This document shows, in pieces, positions 12,801 through 26,100 of a stretch of DNA of 42,712 nt; the stretch's first letter is position 1; each line of letters starts with the position of its first letter. A program made the position numbers and the translations under genes. This DNA comes from Phaeoceros laevis (taxonomy: Eukaryota; Anthocerotophyta; Anthocerotopsida; Notothyladales). The DNA is taken from contig JBNGIQ010005337.1 of the NCBI GenBank assembly GCA_049999765.1, positions 15,847 through 58,558 on the forward strand, written 5' to 3'. Under the pieces are notes generated by a model. That model ran no database searches and was not told the origin of the DNA. It saw nothing but the letters and a program-made list of their open reading frames with translations.

Positions 12801-15186
12801 TGTGACTGCCGTAAGATTTAGAAGACACACACTTGGATATTGTCTTGGTACAGGTCAATTTCTATGGAAGGCAAAAGATACCCTGCTTGCTGTATTATAC
12901 TCGTGTTGACGATTTTGGAACTGAAATGCTGAAGTCACAGCATCAAGCGTCAGCACCCACAGATGTACGTCAAGGGTTCTGTCAGCAAAGGTTCTTCAAT
13001 CTTTATTCAGTAGGAACTTAGCTTGGGATACTTGTGTAGCATCAAAACAAGTTATTCTGTATGGTGAGAAACCCTCCCTGTCAGCAACAATTGTAACCGT
13101 TTGTTGACCTTCACTGCAGATGAGGGAGTCACCAATTACTGAGGATCTATTTATACGGCTGATATCTGAACAAATAAAGCCTCTAAGGGAACCTGGAGAA
13201 ACCACATCTAGTAGTTTCATATCTTTGGATATGAAAACAGAACTACCTAGGCCGGTAATAGATAGTGAACTCTTGGTTGTATTTTGAGCTCAACTTTTCG
13301 AAGCTTTTTTTGGTTCATGTTGTATTTTTTTTTTTACCAACTGTGTTTTGTGTTGTTTTCTGGGAATCAGGGAATGCTTCTGGGAATTGACGCAGAGTTT
13401 GTTGCTCTTTCAGCTGCAGAGAAGGTGGTCATCCCCCTTATCTCACGAACTTCAATTGTTGGTGGCCCTGTGGTTGACCAAAAAGTTGTTCAGCTCGCAC
13501 CAATTTCTAGCTTTCCAGCTTCTTCTAGTAACAAAGATTGCCCCAGCGTTTCCATTAACTTGTCTATCGACAGGGCTTTCGGGATGATGGGACAGAGTTC
13601 ATCAAAAGGCCTCCTCGCCTCGGACTTGCACGCGTCAGTGTGGTACGCCTTAGATGCTGCATTCTCTGTGTCTTAAATGCTCTCGTGTGGTGTGTCATAG
13701 ATGCTCTTAGACGGCAATGGACTCCGTTAAATAGTTGTTGGCGCTTGTGGTTCATCATCAGCTGCATGCTATGCTATGCTATGCTATTATTGAAATGTGA
13801 CTGCTTTTGGTAACAAAGGTACGTGGGGAAGGAGACAAAGCAGGTGTTTGCTGCATTGACGACTACATCTCCACTGTAAGTATTGGTTCGTTCTTCATGG
13901 ATGTCAGTAGTATGGCTAATTGATAGCGAGTACATATCCATCTCATCTCTATCTGCAAATGAATGCAGGTTGAACCTGTTCATGACTATCTGACTAGATA
14001 CTCAGGAGTATCACCTGGGGACCTTGTAAGTTTATCGGAAACCTGCTGGGAGATGGTTTACTCCTGACATCTCAGTATAGACATGCAACACCAAACCGTT
14101 TGATGTCAAAAGCTGGCTTGTGTAGGATTCAACCACCTCAAAGCACCCCATCACCACTCTGAAAAAGGCATACTTGAAGCTTCGCTACTTGGTGAGGGCT
14201 TTTTTCTGTCTCCCTTGGTCGGGAATTTGCCTTGGTGCTTGAGCAGATGGGCGTAACCAACGCTTTCCAACTGACTCAGTCTGCTGGCCCTGTTGGAATT
14301 ACTTCATCGGTAGCTGCTATTGACATTGGATGTCACTCATGCTGCACATAGGTTGACAAAGGCTGCCGGTTTGTGGGTCACGGCTTGAAGAAGGACTTTC
14401 GGATGATCAACATAGTCGTTCCACAGGATCAGGTTATGCCCATTTCAATCTGAAGGTGCGGTTCATCTGTTTATTTGTACATGGACTATGTCGCTTAATG
14501 CTTACAGTGACGATTGTTGTTGCAGATTATTGACACAGTGGAGCTGTTCCACCTTAAACGGCAACGGAAGCTCTCGCTGCGGTTCCTAGCATCTTACCTC
14601 CTGAATGTAAGCCAATGTGACTTAGCTGTCTGCCATCTCAATCGTCTCTGCAGTGAACCAGGCCGTGGTCCTGCCCATTCCAAGATTGACACTCATGGTG
14701 GTTTTCTCTACGCCATGCAGGTTAACATTCAAAATCAAACACATGACAGCATCGAAGATGCATGCACGGTCAGGGATGTGCTTAATCCGTTCTACGTTGT
14801 AGGGCAGAGAATTCTCATGGTGACCCCGAGAGCCTTTATCGCAGACTAACTGAACCTGGTGTTTGCAGGCATTGAGACTTTATGGGAAGTACAAGGAATT
14901 AGTTGCCAGTGGCGAGTTTCCCGGCAAGGTATCCACATGTCATTCTCCTTTTATGACAGGCTAAGATGGTGCCGATGGTGTATGTAGGTTTTTATGCTGG
15001 CCCATTGCTGTTGGTTTTCTTTCAATTGGACAGAAGAAACCTGAAGTACTTCCACATCCCGCTCATCAGCTGCAGGAGATATACCGCTATGGACGTACCA
15101 ACGGCTGGGAGACATTCAGCCAGCCCGGAAGCTCAAAGGATCCTGATCCTGCTGAACTTGTGTCAAATCGCAGTGCAGCTGGTTAA
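6899..15186 (+). CDS. PAN2: PAN2, catalytic subunit of the PAN2-PAN3 poly(A) nuclease
   Basis: Thirty exons: 6899-7015, 8156-8322, 8481-8607, 8756-8888, 9125-9219, 9389-9562, 9656-9799, 9975-10256, 10343-10564, 10649-10777, 11025-11213, 11290-11406, 11500-11562, 11652-11774, 11858-12088, 12185-12361, 12490-12544, 12637-12734, 12854-12964, 13120-13254, 13371-13424, 13574-13642, 13819-13875, 13969-14025, 14126-14191, 14352-14432, 14526-14606, 14721-14768, 14869-14928, 15034-15186. This gives about 1,204 aa; human PAN2 is about 1,200. Order: WD40 propeller (1-320), PAN3-binding linker (320-450), ubiquitin-hydrolase-like pseudo-domain (455-915), DEDD exonuclease (965-1155). Exonuclease acids are present: D970 and E972 in GIDAEF, D1079 in [11 protein letters not shown]1126 and D1131 in THDSIEDA. 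The pseudo-USP has NSYCNALLQ without the protease cysteine. PAN2 trims mRNA poly(A) tails in the cytoplasm with PAN3 and poly(A)-binding protein. The first exon is placed by [12 protein letters not shown] and lies 1.1 kb upstream; intron 13 starts with GC. Confidence 0.95.
10831..10882. repeat. 20-bp inverted repeat (hairpin) inside a PAN2 intron
   Basis: ATAGGCTCAACTATATTGCT at 10831-10850 is the reverse complement of 10863-10882 with two mismatches, and a 12-nt loop separates the arms. It lies in the 247-nt intron 10778-11024. It would form a stable stem in the pre-mRNA. The arms are too short for a typical plant miRNA precursor. Confidence 0.7.
11563..11651 (+). other. GC-AG intron in PAN2
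   Basis: Exon 13 ends in CTTGCAG and the intron begins GCAAGC. The acceptor is TTTGCAG before TATCCA. Joining these two sites restores the continuous pseudo-USP segment (SFQVDLQ followed by [10 protein letters not shown]). No GT donor close by keeps the frame. CAG followed by GCAAG is the classical form of a GC donor. Confidence 0.75.
13766..13788. repeat. (ATGCT)n microsatellite in a PAN2 intron
   Basis: ATGCT is repeated four times in a row, followed by ATT, within the intron between 13642 and 13819. Confidence 0.9.
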
Positions 15187-17191
15187 GGTGTAGTTCCAAG
15201 AGTACCTTCTAGCATTCCCGCCAGAAGATATCTCCGTCTCCTTTGGGCGGAGTAGTGCTTGGCAGTCCAGGCTGTCAAGTAGCCAGTATTTATGTATTTA
15301 TAGCCAACTTACTCCTTCACTCACTTGCGAGTTCTCTTGAGAGCTTCAGGAGCTTCATGAAAGGGATGGGCAAGGATGGAAGGAGAAATCGAGTGGCAGA
15401 TGGAACGCGGGATTGGAGCTCGGGTCTTGTACATATGTGGCCCGATCTGGTCTTGAATATTCGTGTTGACCTGCCTGGCGTAATGTTATTGTTAGATAGT
15501 CACTAGGCCTATTCAGGATGTATCTAAGAACGGCATTCGGTTATGACAGCCCTTTGTATATCTGGACAAGACTCTAGACAAGACCATATAGGATTTGATT
15601 CATTTGAAGCTTAGTTGCGTTTGAAAAGAAACGTACAGGATACGCGGCTCTGAACGTTTCTGGATTTTTGGATTATCTCTATGGAAACGTCCCAAACGAG
15701 AGTAGAGTGCTTTAACATATATAACATAAATAGTACGTTTCGATTTCGCCGGAGGCCGTTTCGCCCTTTCACAATTCATCCACCCACGAATTTTTCTAAA
15801 AAGGCTTAGAAACTCGAAACTCACATACGCGGAAAAACTGAGTTTCTTTACCGTCAGAAACGCGCTTCCATTAACTAAGCCCTGCAATGCCCAGGAGTCA
15901 CCCAGAAACTCTGCTATGCAGGCCCTCCACCTATTCAGGATGCAGAGCTGAGGGGAGTCGGGGCTACAAGTAGAATGATTGTGGACTAGGCTCCACAGTC
16001 CAGAAGCACTCCCAGGCTGCTGCGATGCGGGAGACTGAGCCACAAAGATTGACGATTCATCGCAATTTGAGCTTCCACGCTGCTAGGAGCTAAGGTAGGA
16101 CGAACCCCTTGGCCACAGCAGACTGTGGAAGAGCCCAAGGGTGAGCCTTCTTGCCACCTTCCCCGCATCTCGCAATGGCGACAATGGAATTGCTGCAGCA
16201 GCTGCCAGCAAAGGTTGATTTCAGCCAGAGCCCCAGGAAGTTCACTCCAGCACCACCACCGCCGGCTGGAGCTGGAATCCTGGCAAAGTCACTTTCCACT
16301 TGGCCCTCTCGCCCGACCTGCTGCCACATCAAGTGCATCAAGAAGCAGCGACACTGTGACCCTAATTCGGGGTTGCAACAGGCGTAAGAGGCTTGGAGTG
16401 CAACACAACTGGAAATCCGAGCAGCTTCCTCCCTTGCAAGGAAGCAAACATATTGTACCTTTGTGGCGCTTCATGTGCATCAGAATCTGCAATAGTGCCT
16501 GTGAGGGGACTTGGAGAAGTAATGTATAACTGTTTGGACATTACAGCAGAGTGATGCTCACATGGTCACTCATAGAAGTCTAGAGTGACGCTTACTACTG
16601 CTCGAAAGCCTGCCTTTCTCCCACACTCCCAAGTTACAACTCTTGTTTTGTGGAGCATCAATTGCTAGCAAGGTTGCCGCTGAAAATTCCATCCAAGCCA
16701 TCAGCGGCATTACCTGAAGCCCCCGTTTGTGTTAACTCCATTTCTGCCATCAATCCAGTTTCAGGAATGTGCGGCTCTTTCCCCGTACATACGCGTTTCG
16801 CATAACCTGCGCAATGCTCACAGTGAAGTGGTACTCCAGGGACACGAGGTTTAAAAAATTGCTAGCACTCTGCTCTCTCCCCTCACGGCTACGGAGCCAG
16901 GTGCTGCTCCAGGCACTTTTTGCGACTCGAGCTTCCTGGGGCTTTCATCTGGTACTCGTCCTTCACAGCTGTTCAGCCGTAAACAAAAACTGCTGTTCAG
17001 TCGTAAATAGTGCATGTCCACTCGTACTGAACAAGCGACAGTTGAGGGACTGAAGTGGAACGGACTTTACTTCTCGTGGACCTTTTACTCACGCAGCGAC
17101 AGCACGTCGAGAAGCACTTCAGCTGAGCGGGGATAAATTGCCTCTGAGAGCCGGTCATGTTGCGCCTTTGATCGACCACCTTGCGACCTGA
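15187..17191. other. Intergenic region between PAN2 and GMI1
   Basis: This 2-kb stretch holds the PAN2 3' untranslated region and the GMI1 promoter. Minus-strand open frames near 15600-16340 and plus-strand ones near 16125-17050 have no family resemblance and no conserved splice-linked continuation. No repeat or RNA gene was recognised. Confidence 0.45.
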
Positions 17192-20100
17192 ATGGCAGAA
17201 AAACGCGCTAGGGAGGATGGGCTGCAGGAGAGGAAAAATGCCCTGGCACTGGCGCTCCCGGACACGTCCGGGAGCTCGGTTTCTACTCCCAGACTTCAGG
17301 AGAAGGCCCTTGCGGTGGCTGGTACGCCTGACGGGCAAGAGCCGAAGAGAAGGAGGAGCAAGAAGAATGTAGTCTGTGTGTCAGCCCCTCTGGGCCTCAA
17401 GGTTCTCCTTCCAAACATGTCAATTGTCAGGCTTCAAATCAGCAGGGAGCATCCCTTGTCTCTGGGGCAGCTATTGGGGAGAGTGGAGCAGCACGCCAAG
17501 GAGGGACAGTACGCAATTGACTGGCACGAGGAGCTGTGGTTCAAGGACCCCGTAGATGGAGATGCACCTGAAATTCGAAGCGACGAGGGCTTGGCAACGC
17601 TCTACCAGTGTCCTCAAACGGAACGAACCCTGTTGCTTATGGTATGGAGTTGAACAGGGTGTGCAGCTGGGAAGGGTTCACAGCTGAACACACAATTCAG
17701 GGCAGAAGTTGCTTTTGTGCTGATGCAGCTGTTTTGTGGTTGCTTGGCAGGATAGGAATTCCGCCCCAAAATATGGCGACAAGGAAATGTGGAACATCAC
17801 CCCTGAACCAGCTATTTTGACACGGCTTCCACAGGGATACAATTTGGCAACAGCGCTTGCCGACCTTGTGGTAAAGGATCTGACCCAATCTATAAGCTTC
17901 ATGATTTTGGTGCTTGTTAGACTCACCTGTAATCTGTTTTTGCTATTAAGGACAATGCACTGCAAGCCGTCTGGCTTAACCCTGAGGGCACAAGATACAT
18001 CAGGTGAGAATCTGACTTCGTTCAACCTGTTGCTAGATTTGGACTTGGTGAATCAACTAACCTCACTCTCTTGTTAGTGTCGATATTGAATCGGATAAAA
18101 TCACGATATTCGACAATGGCCCTGGCATGACGGCTGATGATGGTCCCAAATCGATCGTTAAGTGGTATGTCCTGCACCTGCCCTAGGTCCTGACAGTAGC
18201 AGACTGGTTTGTGGAATGTCCTGATACAGTGGGATTTAATGCACTCAATTTGACGTTCTCCACAGGGGTACACTTGGGAGTTCAACTCATCGAGATGTAC
18301 ATCATCAAGCCATGGGAGGCAGTCAATTGAAGCCTCCATTTGTCATGGTCAGTTTTGTTAGGAGCTTGTAAACTTGACTTGTTGCCACATTGCTGTTGAC
18401 AAAATTTCTGGCGACCTGGCAGCCATGCCTGGGTAAATATGGTGCAGGTGGTGTGTCAGCGACGTTTCACATGGCAAGGTCAGTTGCTGTCAACAGGATT
18501 TCTCACTGCTCCTTGCTCTTTGTTATTGCGAGAGGATCTAACGGCATATTTGGATGTAGTCACGCAGAAGTATTCTCAAAGACACGGTCTGACACCATGG
18601 TCTGCAGTCTCACGCTTAACCCACATGCTTTGGATCAGGGATTGAAGGAAAAGCCTGATAGCCGATTTTGGAAGGTACTGAGGATGGGGATGGGATTCTG
18701 TGTAATGAACTACTTGCCTTCCCCGAGCAGTTCACACATGTACAAGTCATTTTTTTGGCTTGCAGGTACCCGGAGAGCTTAGACCCATGTCCAAGCTGGA
18801 GAAACACAAGGCTTCAAGAGGGAGTTTCACCAAAGTAGTTTCTAGACTAGTTTGGTTTTGGTTTTGGTTTTGGTGCTACTCTTCCGATGTATGTAGTCAT
18901 ATGCAGTTTGTTGAAGTGTAGATTCTGTGTAGGTGGAGATAACAAAGTTACGGAAGCATTACAGTAATACAGCACACGGGGAGCGGAAGGAAGATGACAT
19001 TCTCAGGAAGGAGCTTGCGGTGAAGAGGATGCTTAAAGATATTTATGCCCCATATATCCAGTGTGATGATGCGGAGACATCTCGTACAATATTTCCCGTT
19101 GTGTTTGAGGTGAGGAAACTGACTTGATGCAAGTGTTTTTACATCAAGACTGGAACCACGGTCTCAGCAATCTCAGGGTGTGTTTATTGTGCATAGGTGA
19201 ATGGACAGAATTTGGCTGAGGTAGAAGGAGGGGAGGTGACTGTCTCCAACAAGTATTCCTGTCCAGCAGAGGAATTTGTTGTGGATTTGCACTTCAAGAT
19301 GGATCCTGATAGTATGAAATCTCGTTCATATTTCATTGGTTTTTGCCAGCCTATCCTAGTCAATCGAAATTGGTTAACAGTCTGACTGGTTGCCTGAGCA
19401 GCTTATTCAGCTCAACACCTGAGTGGGGTAAAGCCAAAAGATGAAGCTCATGCTAGACTTTGTTGCCAGTACTTTCCAAAGACAAAGGTAGGTGTCCCAT
19501 TTTACAACCTTAAGTTTTGTATCTTTAGTAAGTTTTGTAATCTTTAGTTTGTATTTTTTGTACCTTCTGTATATTCTGATGGTGGTATGTTCAGGGCAAA
19601 GAAGCTCTTCAGTCGGTTTTGGATGAATTAGGTCATATTAGGCCAGGAGAGACATTTCAATCAATGATGCGGGTCACTGTACGTTGGCTCGGGAGGTTGC
19701 TCCCAGAGACAAAATGGGTAAGGCATGTAAGTAACAAATTAAGATCAGGCAGGTGCCAATCTTGTGTAGATAACCAGCATGTTTGTGCCTGTGACAGCCA
19801 TTGCTTCCTTTTATGGAGGTTAATTCAAGGCATAGCAGAGATGGGGTACGCCCCCAATGGGCGAACCGTGTGAAGGCCTGTCTCTTCACAGATGCAGGAT
19901 TTTTTCCTAGTCAAGCAAAGGTGATTTCTCAGCATGTAGTGAAGCAAGCACTTTAGATTCACACAATCTGGACATCCAGTAAACTCATCAATTTCTGTTG
20001 TGCTGTGTAATCTAGACTGAGCTGGACAGGGATCATCCCTTCACTGTTGCTGCAAGATACTTGGGGGCAACTGATCAGCAGCTGGCCAAGACATCAATAT

Positions 20101-23100
20101 CTGGCATGTAGACCTTTTTTGTTAGTAGTGCTTTACCCCTGAGACGGGTATCATGCTTATGTGCTTACTGCTTGAGGACTCTTGTTTTTGGTGCAGGTCT
20201 TGGAGTGAGGGTCTATCTAAGCCGCAATGGTAAATCTTTTTCACAAGACAGATTAGCGAAAGATTACATGGCTTGGCTCAAAGCTAGGCACGAGACCTTT
20301 GATGAAGAAGTTACAGTCGGAGCAAATGATGCTCCAGTGTATGTCTTCAGGCACAAGGGACTGGATGACTGGTGTGCTGCAAATGACTGTTCTGCTGGAG
20401 GTTTGTTGACGTTGCTCTTGTTAGATCCAGGGTTTGATTTCTTGGTGGTACGTTTTTCAGGTTTCCTGATGTTTGCTTCATGTACGTCTGTTTTTTAGTA
20501 TTCCAATTTCATAATCACATGAAGGATGCAAAAAACGACTGGGATGCCACAAAATCTCCACTAAGAATCAAGTTGCAGAAGGGGCTGTGCGGTCTAAAGA
20601 GAGACTTGTATGCCACCGTGGAGTTTTTCTTTCACTCCGGCGCATATGAGGAGCGTGGTAAGTAACTTCATGACAACACAAATGTTCTGTGGGGTGAATC
20701 ACAATGCCGATGTCATTTCTAATAGTCAGTTACTGTATTTCAGGTGAAGTCGGTGTGATTTGCAGGTATGGGTACTATTTGCCCTGTCGGGATCACACAG
20801 GCTTGCACGAGTTTGGTCGCTTTAACTTCCGTGCATGGTGGCAGACCGATGGACGTGAAAGATACAAGTGGTAGTCAGATAGTTACAGAGGGGCAAGAAA
20901 TGGTGTTTCTTTTGGGCGAGTCAAGAGTCTTCTCTGTGTGTGCTCTGATTTCTGACAAGGTGAGCCGTTTTGGCAGTCACATATCAAGCAAGCAACTCAC
21001 ATTGCTGACATCTAACAAGCAGCTTTTCCCCTCAGGCTGTCCGTATTAATGAGCAGCAGTGGGAGCGAAAGGAAGAAGAGAACAAAAGCAAGGCCCCTAG
21101 CAATATTGCCCTACTAGGCAATGAAGAATGTCGACGTTTAGGCATAAACGAGGTCAGCTCTCATCTGGAAACTCGGTTTTGCAGGCATCCAGATTGGATC
21201 AGCAATTCACATTGATCCAGTCAAATCCTTTCAGCCAACGGGAATAGCTGGCTTACTGCAGGCATTTCCAGTAGAGAAAGGTGTGGTGAATGCTGGATAC
21301 AATCTACCCACACAGTTCCTAGCTGTGGTTCGAGCAAAGCTTGGCGGTGGAACCAGCAAGCAAGCTTCTATTTGTTCGGAACCCATGGAGCTCAAGATGA
21401 GAGTAGTATTTTCTGCCTCTGCCGATGGTGAAAAGAAGCAATTATGTACGGTTACTTGCAAGGCTGGAACAGTTGCAGGTGTTAAAGGTGTCTACACCTT
21501 CAACATCAAGGAATCAGGCGTTGGGACCACACTAGAAAAGGAAGGCAACTATGCCTTTGCATTCTCACTGGTTAGTTGTAGGTGCAGTTCAGTACACAGC
21601 TTGAGGAAAAATCTTATTTTGTTTTGATCTTGATGGTTCTTGTTGGTCAGGTGAGTGACAGGTTCACGGAAGTTCCAGATAAGCAGTATAGTATAAGAGT
21701 GAAGGCAGCAGAGCAAACTGCGCAATGGAGAATTTTTGTTAACTCCAAAGACTCTGAGAAGACACTGCCTACATTCCGGTTGGCATTCTCTACGCTTTAT
21801 GATCTGCACTGTGGGTCAAAATTTTGCTTTCTAATGTAGTGAAATATTCCACAGACTTGACGAGATTAGTTCAAGTTCGTTTGGGCTACAAAAGTTAGAC
21901 AGATTCGGGAACTTTCAAGACTTTAAGAACCATAAAGAGGTAGAGGATTTGCAGCTCGGTGTCAAAGTCCTTACACCCGGGGGAGATGGTCTTAGAGTTA
22001 GCGCTGTCCACAAAGCATTATCCTTGGCAGGGAACAAGAAATGTGTACTCATTAAGGTACTTGAAACATCTCTTGCGTTTCTAGATAAGATGTCAATGCA
22101 TTTTATACCTGGCATATAATATTTTGATGTTGCACTAACAGCCGTTGTTTCATAATGAAGGACATGATCTTTAGTGGTGGAGATTTGAGCCTGATTCAAC
22201 CGCGTTCTGAAGCTCTTCTGCGTTTCCATCTCGCAGACTTAGAACTTGAAGATATATGCATTCAAGGTTTTACTTGATTTGATGCCCTGCAGATCTAGAA
22301 ATGTGATCTTTTACTAAGTGCAAGCTTCACAGTAAAACTGGTTGCAGGTCTGCAATTGTCGAATAGGTGTATTTGTGAAAGCTAATGGACCAGGCTTTCA
22401 CGTGAACTGCATCTCCAGTTTTGCCTGGACGCTTAAAGACAATGGAGCTGAAGCACAGTGCACCAGATGTTTCAAATGCATATTTCAGACCCCAAGATGT
22501 CATCATGGAGTCGACTTTCCAGGTAATGAGGGTGACTGGGCGGCAGCACATGGAATTGAAGGCATTTTGTTCCCTATTATCTGTTTTTTCAATAACTTTC
22601 TGTACATGGTGAATGACAGGGACTTGATGGGGCTGGAAATAAAGCTGACCAAAGCCAGAGAGTTGTCGTGGAATTGGATGGGTTAGAATTTTTGAATTGC
22701 AAAGAAAAGGAGAGAAGGGTATCCACACCTGCCACAAGCTGTGACCATTTTTTCTGTGCCAACCGCATATCATCTGGATGGTTGGTCAACTATCCATGTT
22801 TTGATTTCTCTCTGCGCGTGCAGTTTCATCTTCGAAATGACGGTATCCTGGATCTTGGAGGGAGCTTCAAAATAACCTCCACATTTGGCTCGTCAGGTTC
22901 TTGGACTCTCCTGTACTCAGGGTATTAGTTGGAGTAATAGTTGGCTTCACAGTCTGACAGTCTGAGCCATGATTCTCAAAAATGGTTCCTCGAAGTGATG
23001 GATGGTTCCATGTAGGTTCTGTCACCATCATGACTGAGGAGCGTATACAACTCACTACAGTACAATTCAGGGTGGCGTTTAGAAGACTGCAGTTGTGCTC

Positions 23101-26100
23101 ACAGGTACTCCCTAGCTCCAGTTAACATGGATGCATGGTAGTCATGCCAATGGCGTTTGAAGCTGATAACGTTGCGTGTGTGGGCTGTTTCTGCATCTAT
23201 CAGGTCCCACATACGTGCTTCCTGGGGCAATCACTTTCTACTGTGGTGGTTGAGGTAGTAGATGAGGAAGGTAGCGTTGACAAAACAATGGATGGTGGTT
23301 TGCACAATCTGAAAGCTGATTTCAACAGCCACAGTGTGTTTCCCCTGAGAGCTGGGAGATGCAGCCTGCCTCCTTTTGTTTTACCTTCGGTTGTTGGGCT
23401 CTGGCATGCTGAGATCATGCACACAGAATATCCGTCATTGAAGATAGGGATAAAGGTATAGGAGTTGCATCATGGTATGTCCATAGACGTGTTCATTTTT
23501 TCAAGCATGGCTGTTGGGGTGCCCTTACATGAGATTGAAGTATGTTTATCAGGTCAACGTTGAGCTGGATTTTGCTGTTCGCCTTGCTGCAAAGCCAGGA
23601 TACAAGGATGTAATTACATCACGATGTGGAGACGCATGTTCTGTTGAGTTTGGCCCAGTTACAGAGAGTGGTCAACAAGGCAGACTGCAGCAAGATGCAA
23701 TTGAAAGAGTAAGTACTGTGAGAGGTTGAGGACTGATCTATATCATTTGCATTGTGGGTTCAAAGTTGTGGTCTGATTCGGCATTTTATTCACCCTTGCA
23801 GCTAAAAATGGACGTGAAACTTTTGAACTTGGACCAGTTCCAGACCACAGCAAATCCTTGGAAGATTGAAGATTTTCGTATTTTATCATTGTATGACGAA
23901 GGTTCTATTGGCTATGCGGCCAGCTTCAAGATGAGAGCTGCTGCTGGCCTATACAAACTTACACTTCGAGATAGTACTGGGGATGTGTCACGGGAGAATG
24001 CTGTGAGCTGGAATCTTAGACTAAGACCTGGGAGACCACATAAATTATCAGCATTCTTGCTCAAACCTGGCTTTGAAGCTCACCATGCAGAATTGGAGCC
24101 TTTGAGGAGGTTGAGGGTACCTAGATTGAAGACCCTACAACCCTTCCTTGTGGTTTTTTCTGATGCAAGTGGCAATGTCTGTGATAGCCACGAGAAATGT
24201 TCTCTAAGAATGGATGCAGAAGGGTGCCCTGATTGGGCTTCTCAGTCAAAAGAGGTGAAAGAAGGCCGGGCTATCTTTGAGCATTTCTGTGTCAATGTGA
24301 ACATTGGCACATATGTTATTTGCATCAGGGCATCTGACCCTTCAGTTTGCCCAGCAGCAGCTTCTTTTGTAGTGGATGTCACTCCAGGGAACTACCCATC
24401 TGCAATTCGGTTGATTGATCCCACTCCTCTCGAAGTTACTCACAATGAGAACGATGTACAATATCTGCCTGTGGTGGCAGCTATCGTGGAGGCAGCTGAT
24501 GGGCGGGAATTGGAGCAAAGGTTTTCCTTAAATTTGACTATCTCCTCCAGATTCGAGGCACAGGGAAGTTCAACACGTGTTGATCGGTATGTTGGGGAGC
24601 TAGCGCAGCCAGTTCAAAATGGTGGGCAAATTTCATCACAGGTGACTTTTGGAAGAGTGCCGGTTCCCTTTGAGGCTGGGGAGTATCAGCTAACTATATA
24701 TATGATATATACATCTTCTGCTGAGCATATCGGTTTTGTTGAACCTATTACACTACCGTTGACAGTACACCATGGACCTCCCAGGGAACTCAAAGCAAGT
24801 AGTAATCGTGACAGGTTAATAGTGACCATTATGGACAGGCATGGCAATCGCTGCAAGGAGATCTCTGGGTTGGAGATCACAGCTCAACCTGTGGGCAGGT
24901 TACAAGAATCTGTAGCAGTTGTGGAAACAGGTTGTGCAATGTTTTCTGATCTTCCTTTTGAAATGGCTGAGCCGAAACTACGATTGCATGTTTTTATTCG
25001 CAATCAGGAAAGCTTCCAAATTTCTTGTCCACAGCTGACAATCACAGTAGTGCGGAACCTGCCTAGAGCAATACAAGGACAATCAGAGGTATGACTCAGA
25101 GTGTCTGTTGGATTTCTGCCCCGCTTGTGCAGTTGCAGCTCATGACACTATCTTAACTTACGCTGCAGGAAATTCAAAACAAGCAACAAAAGCAAAGAGA
25201 AGGCCAACGTGCTATCGATACCAGGGCAGAAGAACTGAGATTGATCCAAGAAGACATTGCAACCATCGAAGGTTTGTCCATCTGCAGCCACCTCTTGTTG
25301 TAGGAATGTTTGTTCACGCTCTGTAAGCTAACATGAGCAGTTTGACATTTACAGGTCGCCTCGAAGAAGTCCATGACAAATCTCAGAGGCTTTGTGCACA
25401 TTACGAGAGTGATTACGAGGTTCTTAGAAGGGAACAAGGAGAACCAGAACGGAAGGAATTGGACATCCTTACAGAGTTGCGCAGAAACAAGGCTAGGAGG
25501 GGATATGGGCCAGCACTGGCTCTAGTAGAAGCTAGGTTCCCCAAAAACTTTCTATCCCCTCACAGTGGGGATCCAGTTGCTGCTGAGGTCCTTGGGCTGG
25601 TTGTGACCCTTGGTCGAGTTGAAAACAGTGCGTTAAACAGGTAACAACAGCAGTCGCCAGTTCAGGTGCTTGAGTTTGAGTTATGCATGGATGATTTGTC
25701 ATCTGCCGTTTGCAAGAAACATAAGCAAGCGTGTGCTGTGCAGCATCTTGTCAGAGTATGTTGGAGCTGCTATGTTGCATTTGGTTTGCAAGACCCGAAG
25801 AGCAGTAAAGGCGCTGGAGGCTCACAACAATGGCCAGGTGGATCAACAGCGAGGCTTGGCAGCTTTTGCACGGAGCAGGAACTATGATATGAGTGGGCGA
25901 TATACAGCACTGACTTTGGAAATGATGACGTGAGAGAAGTACACCTGTAGATACGGAACTATTGTTGGTTTTGCGTTCAGTTGTAGTGTTTGCTGATTTG
26001 AGTTCAACGGTTATGATTCAACGACAGCACAAATTTGAATTTCACCAACCTAATCTTCGCTGTTGCTCTTGCTGTACAGGCCCTTCAGGAGGAATGACAA

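Noticed and set aside
13284-13676. A continuous open frame through the PAN2 intron 13425-13573
   Set aside because: The intron happens to be open, but only splicing restores the conserved exonuclease order (ALSAAEK followed by GFRDDGTEF), and the read-through ends in a stop.
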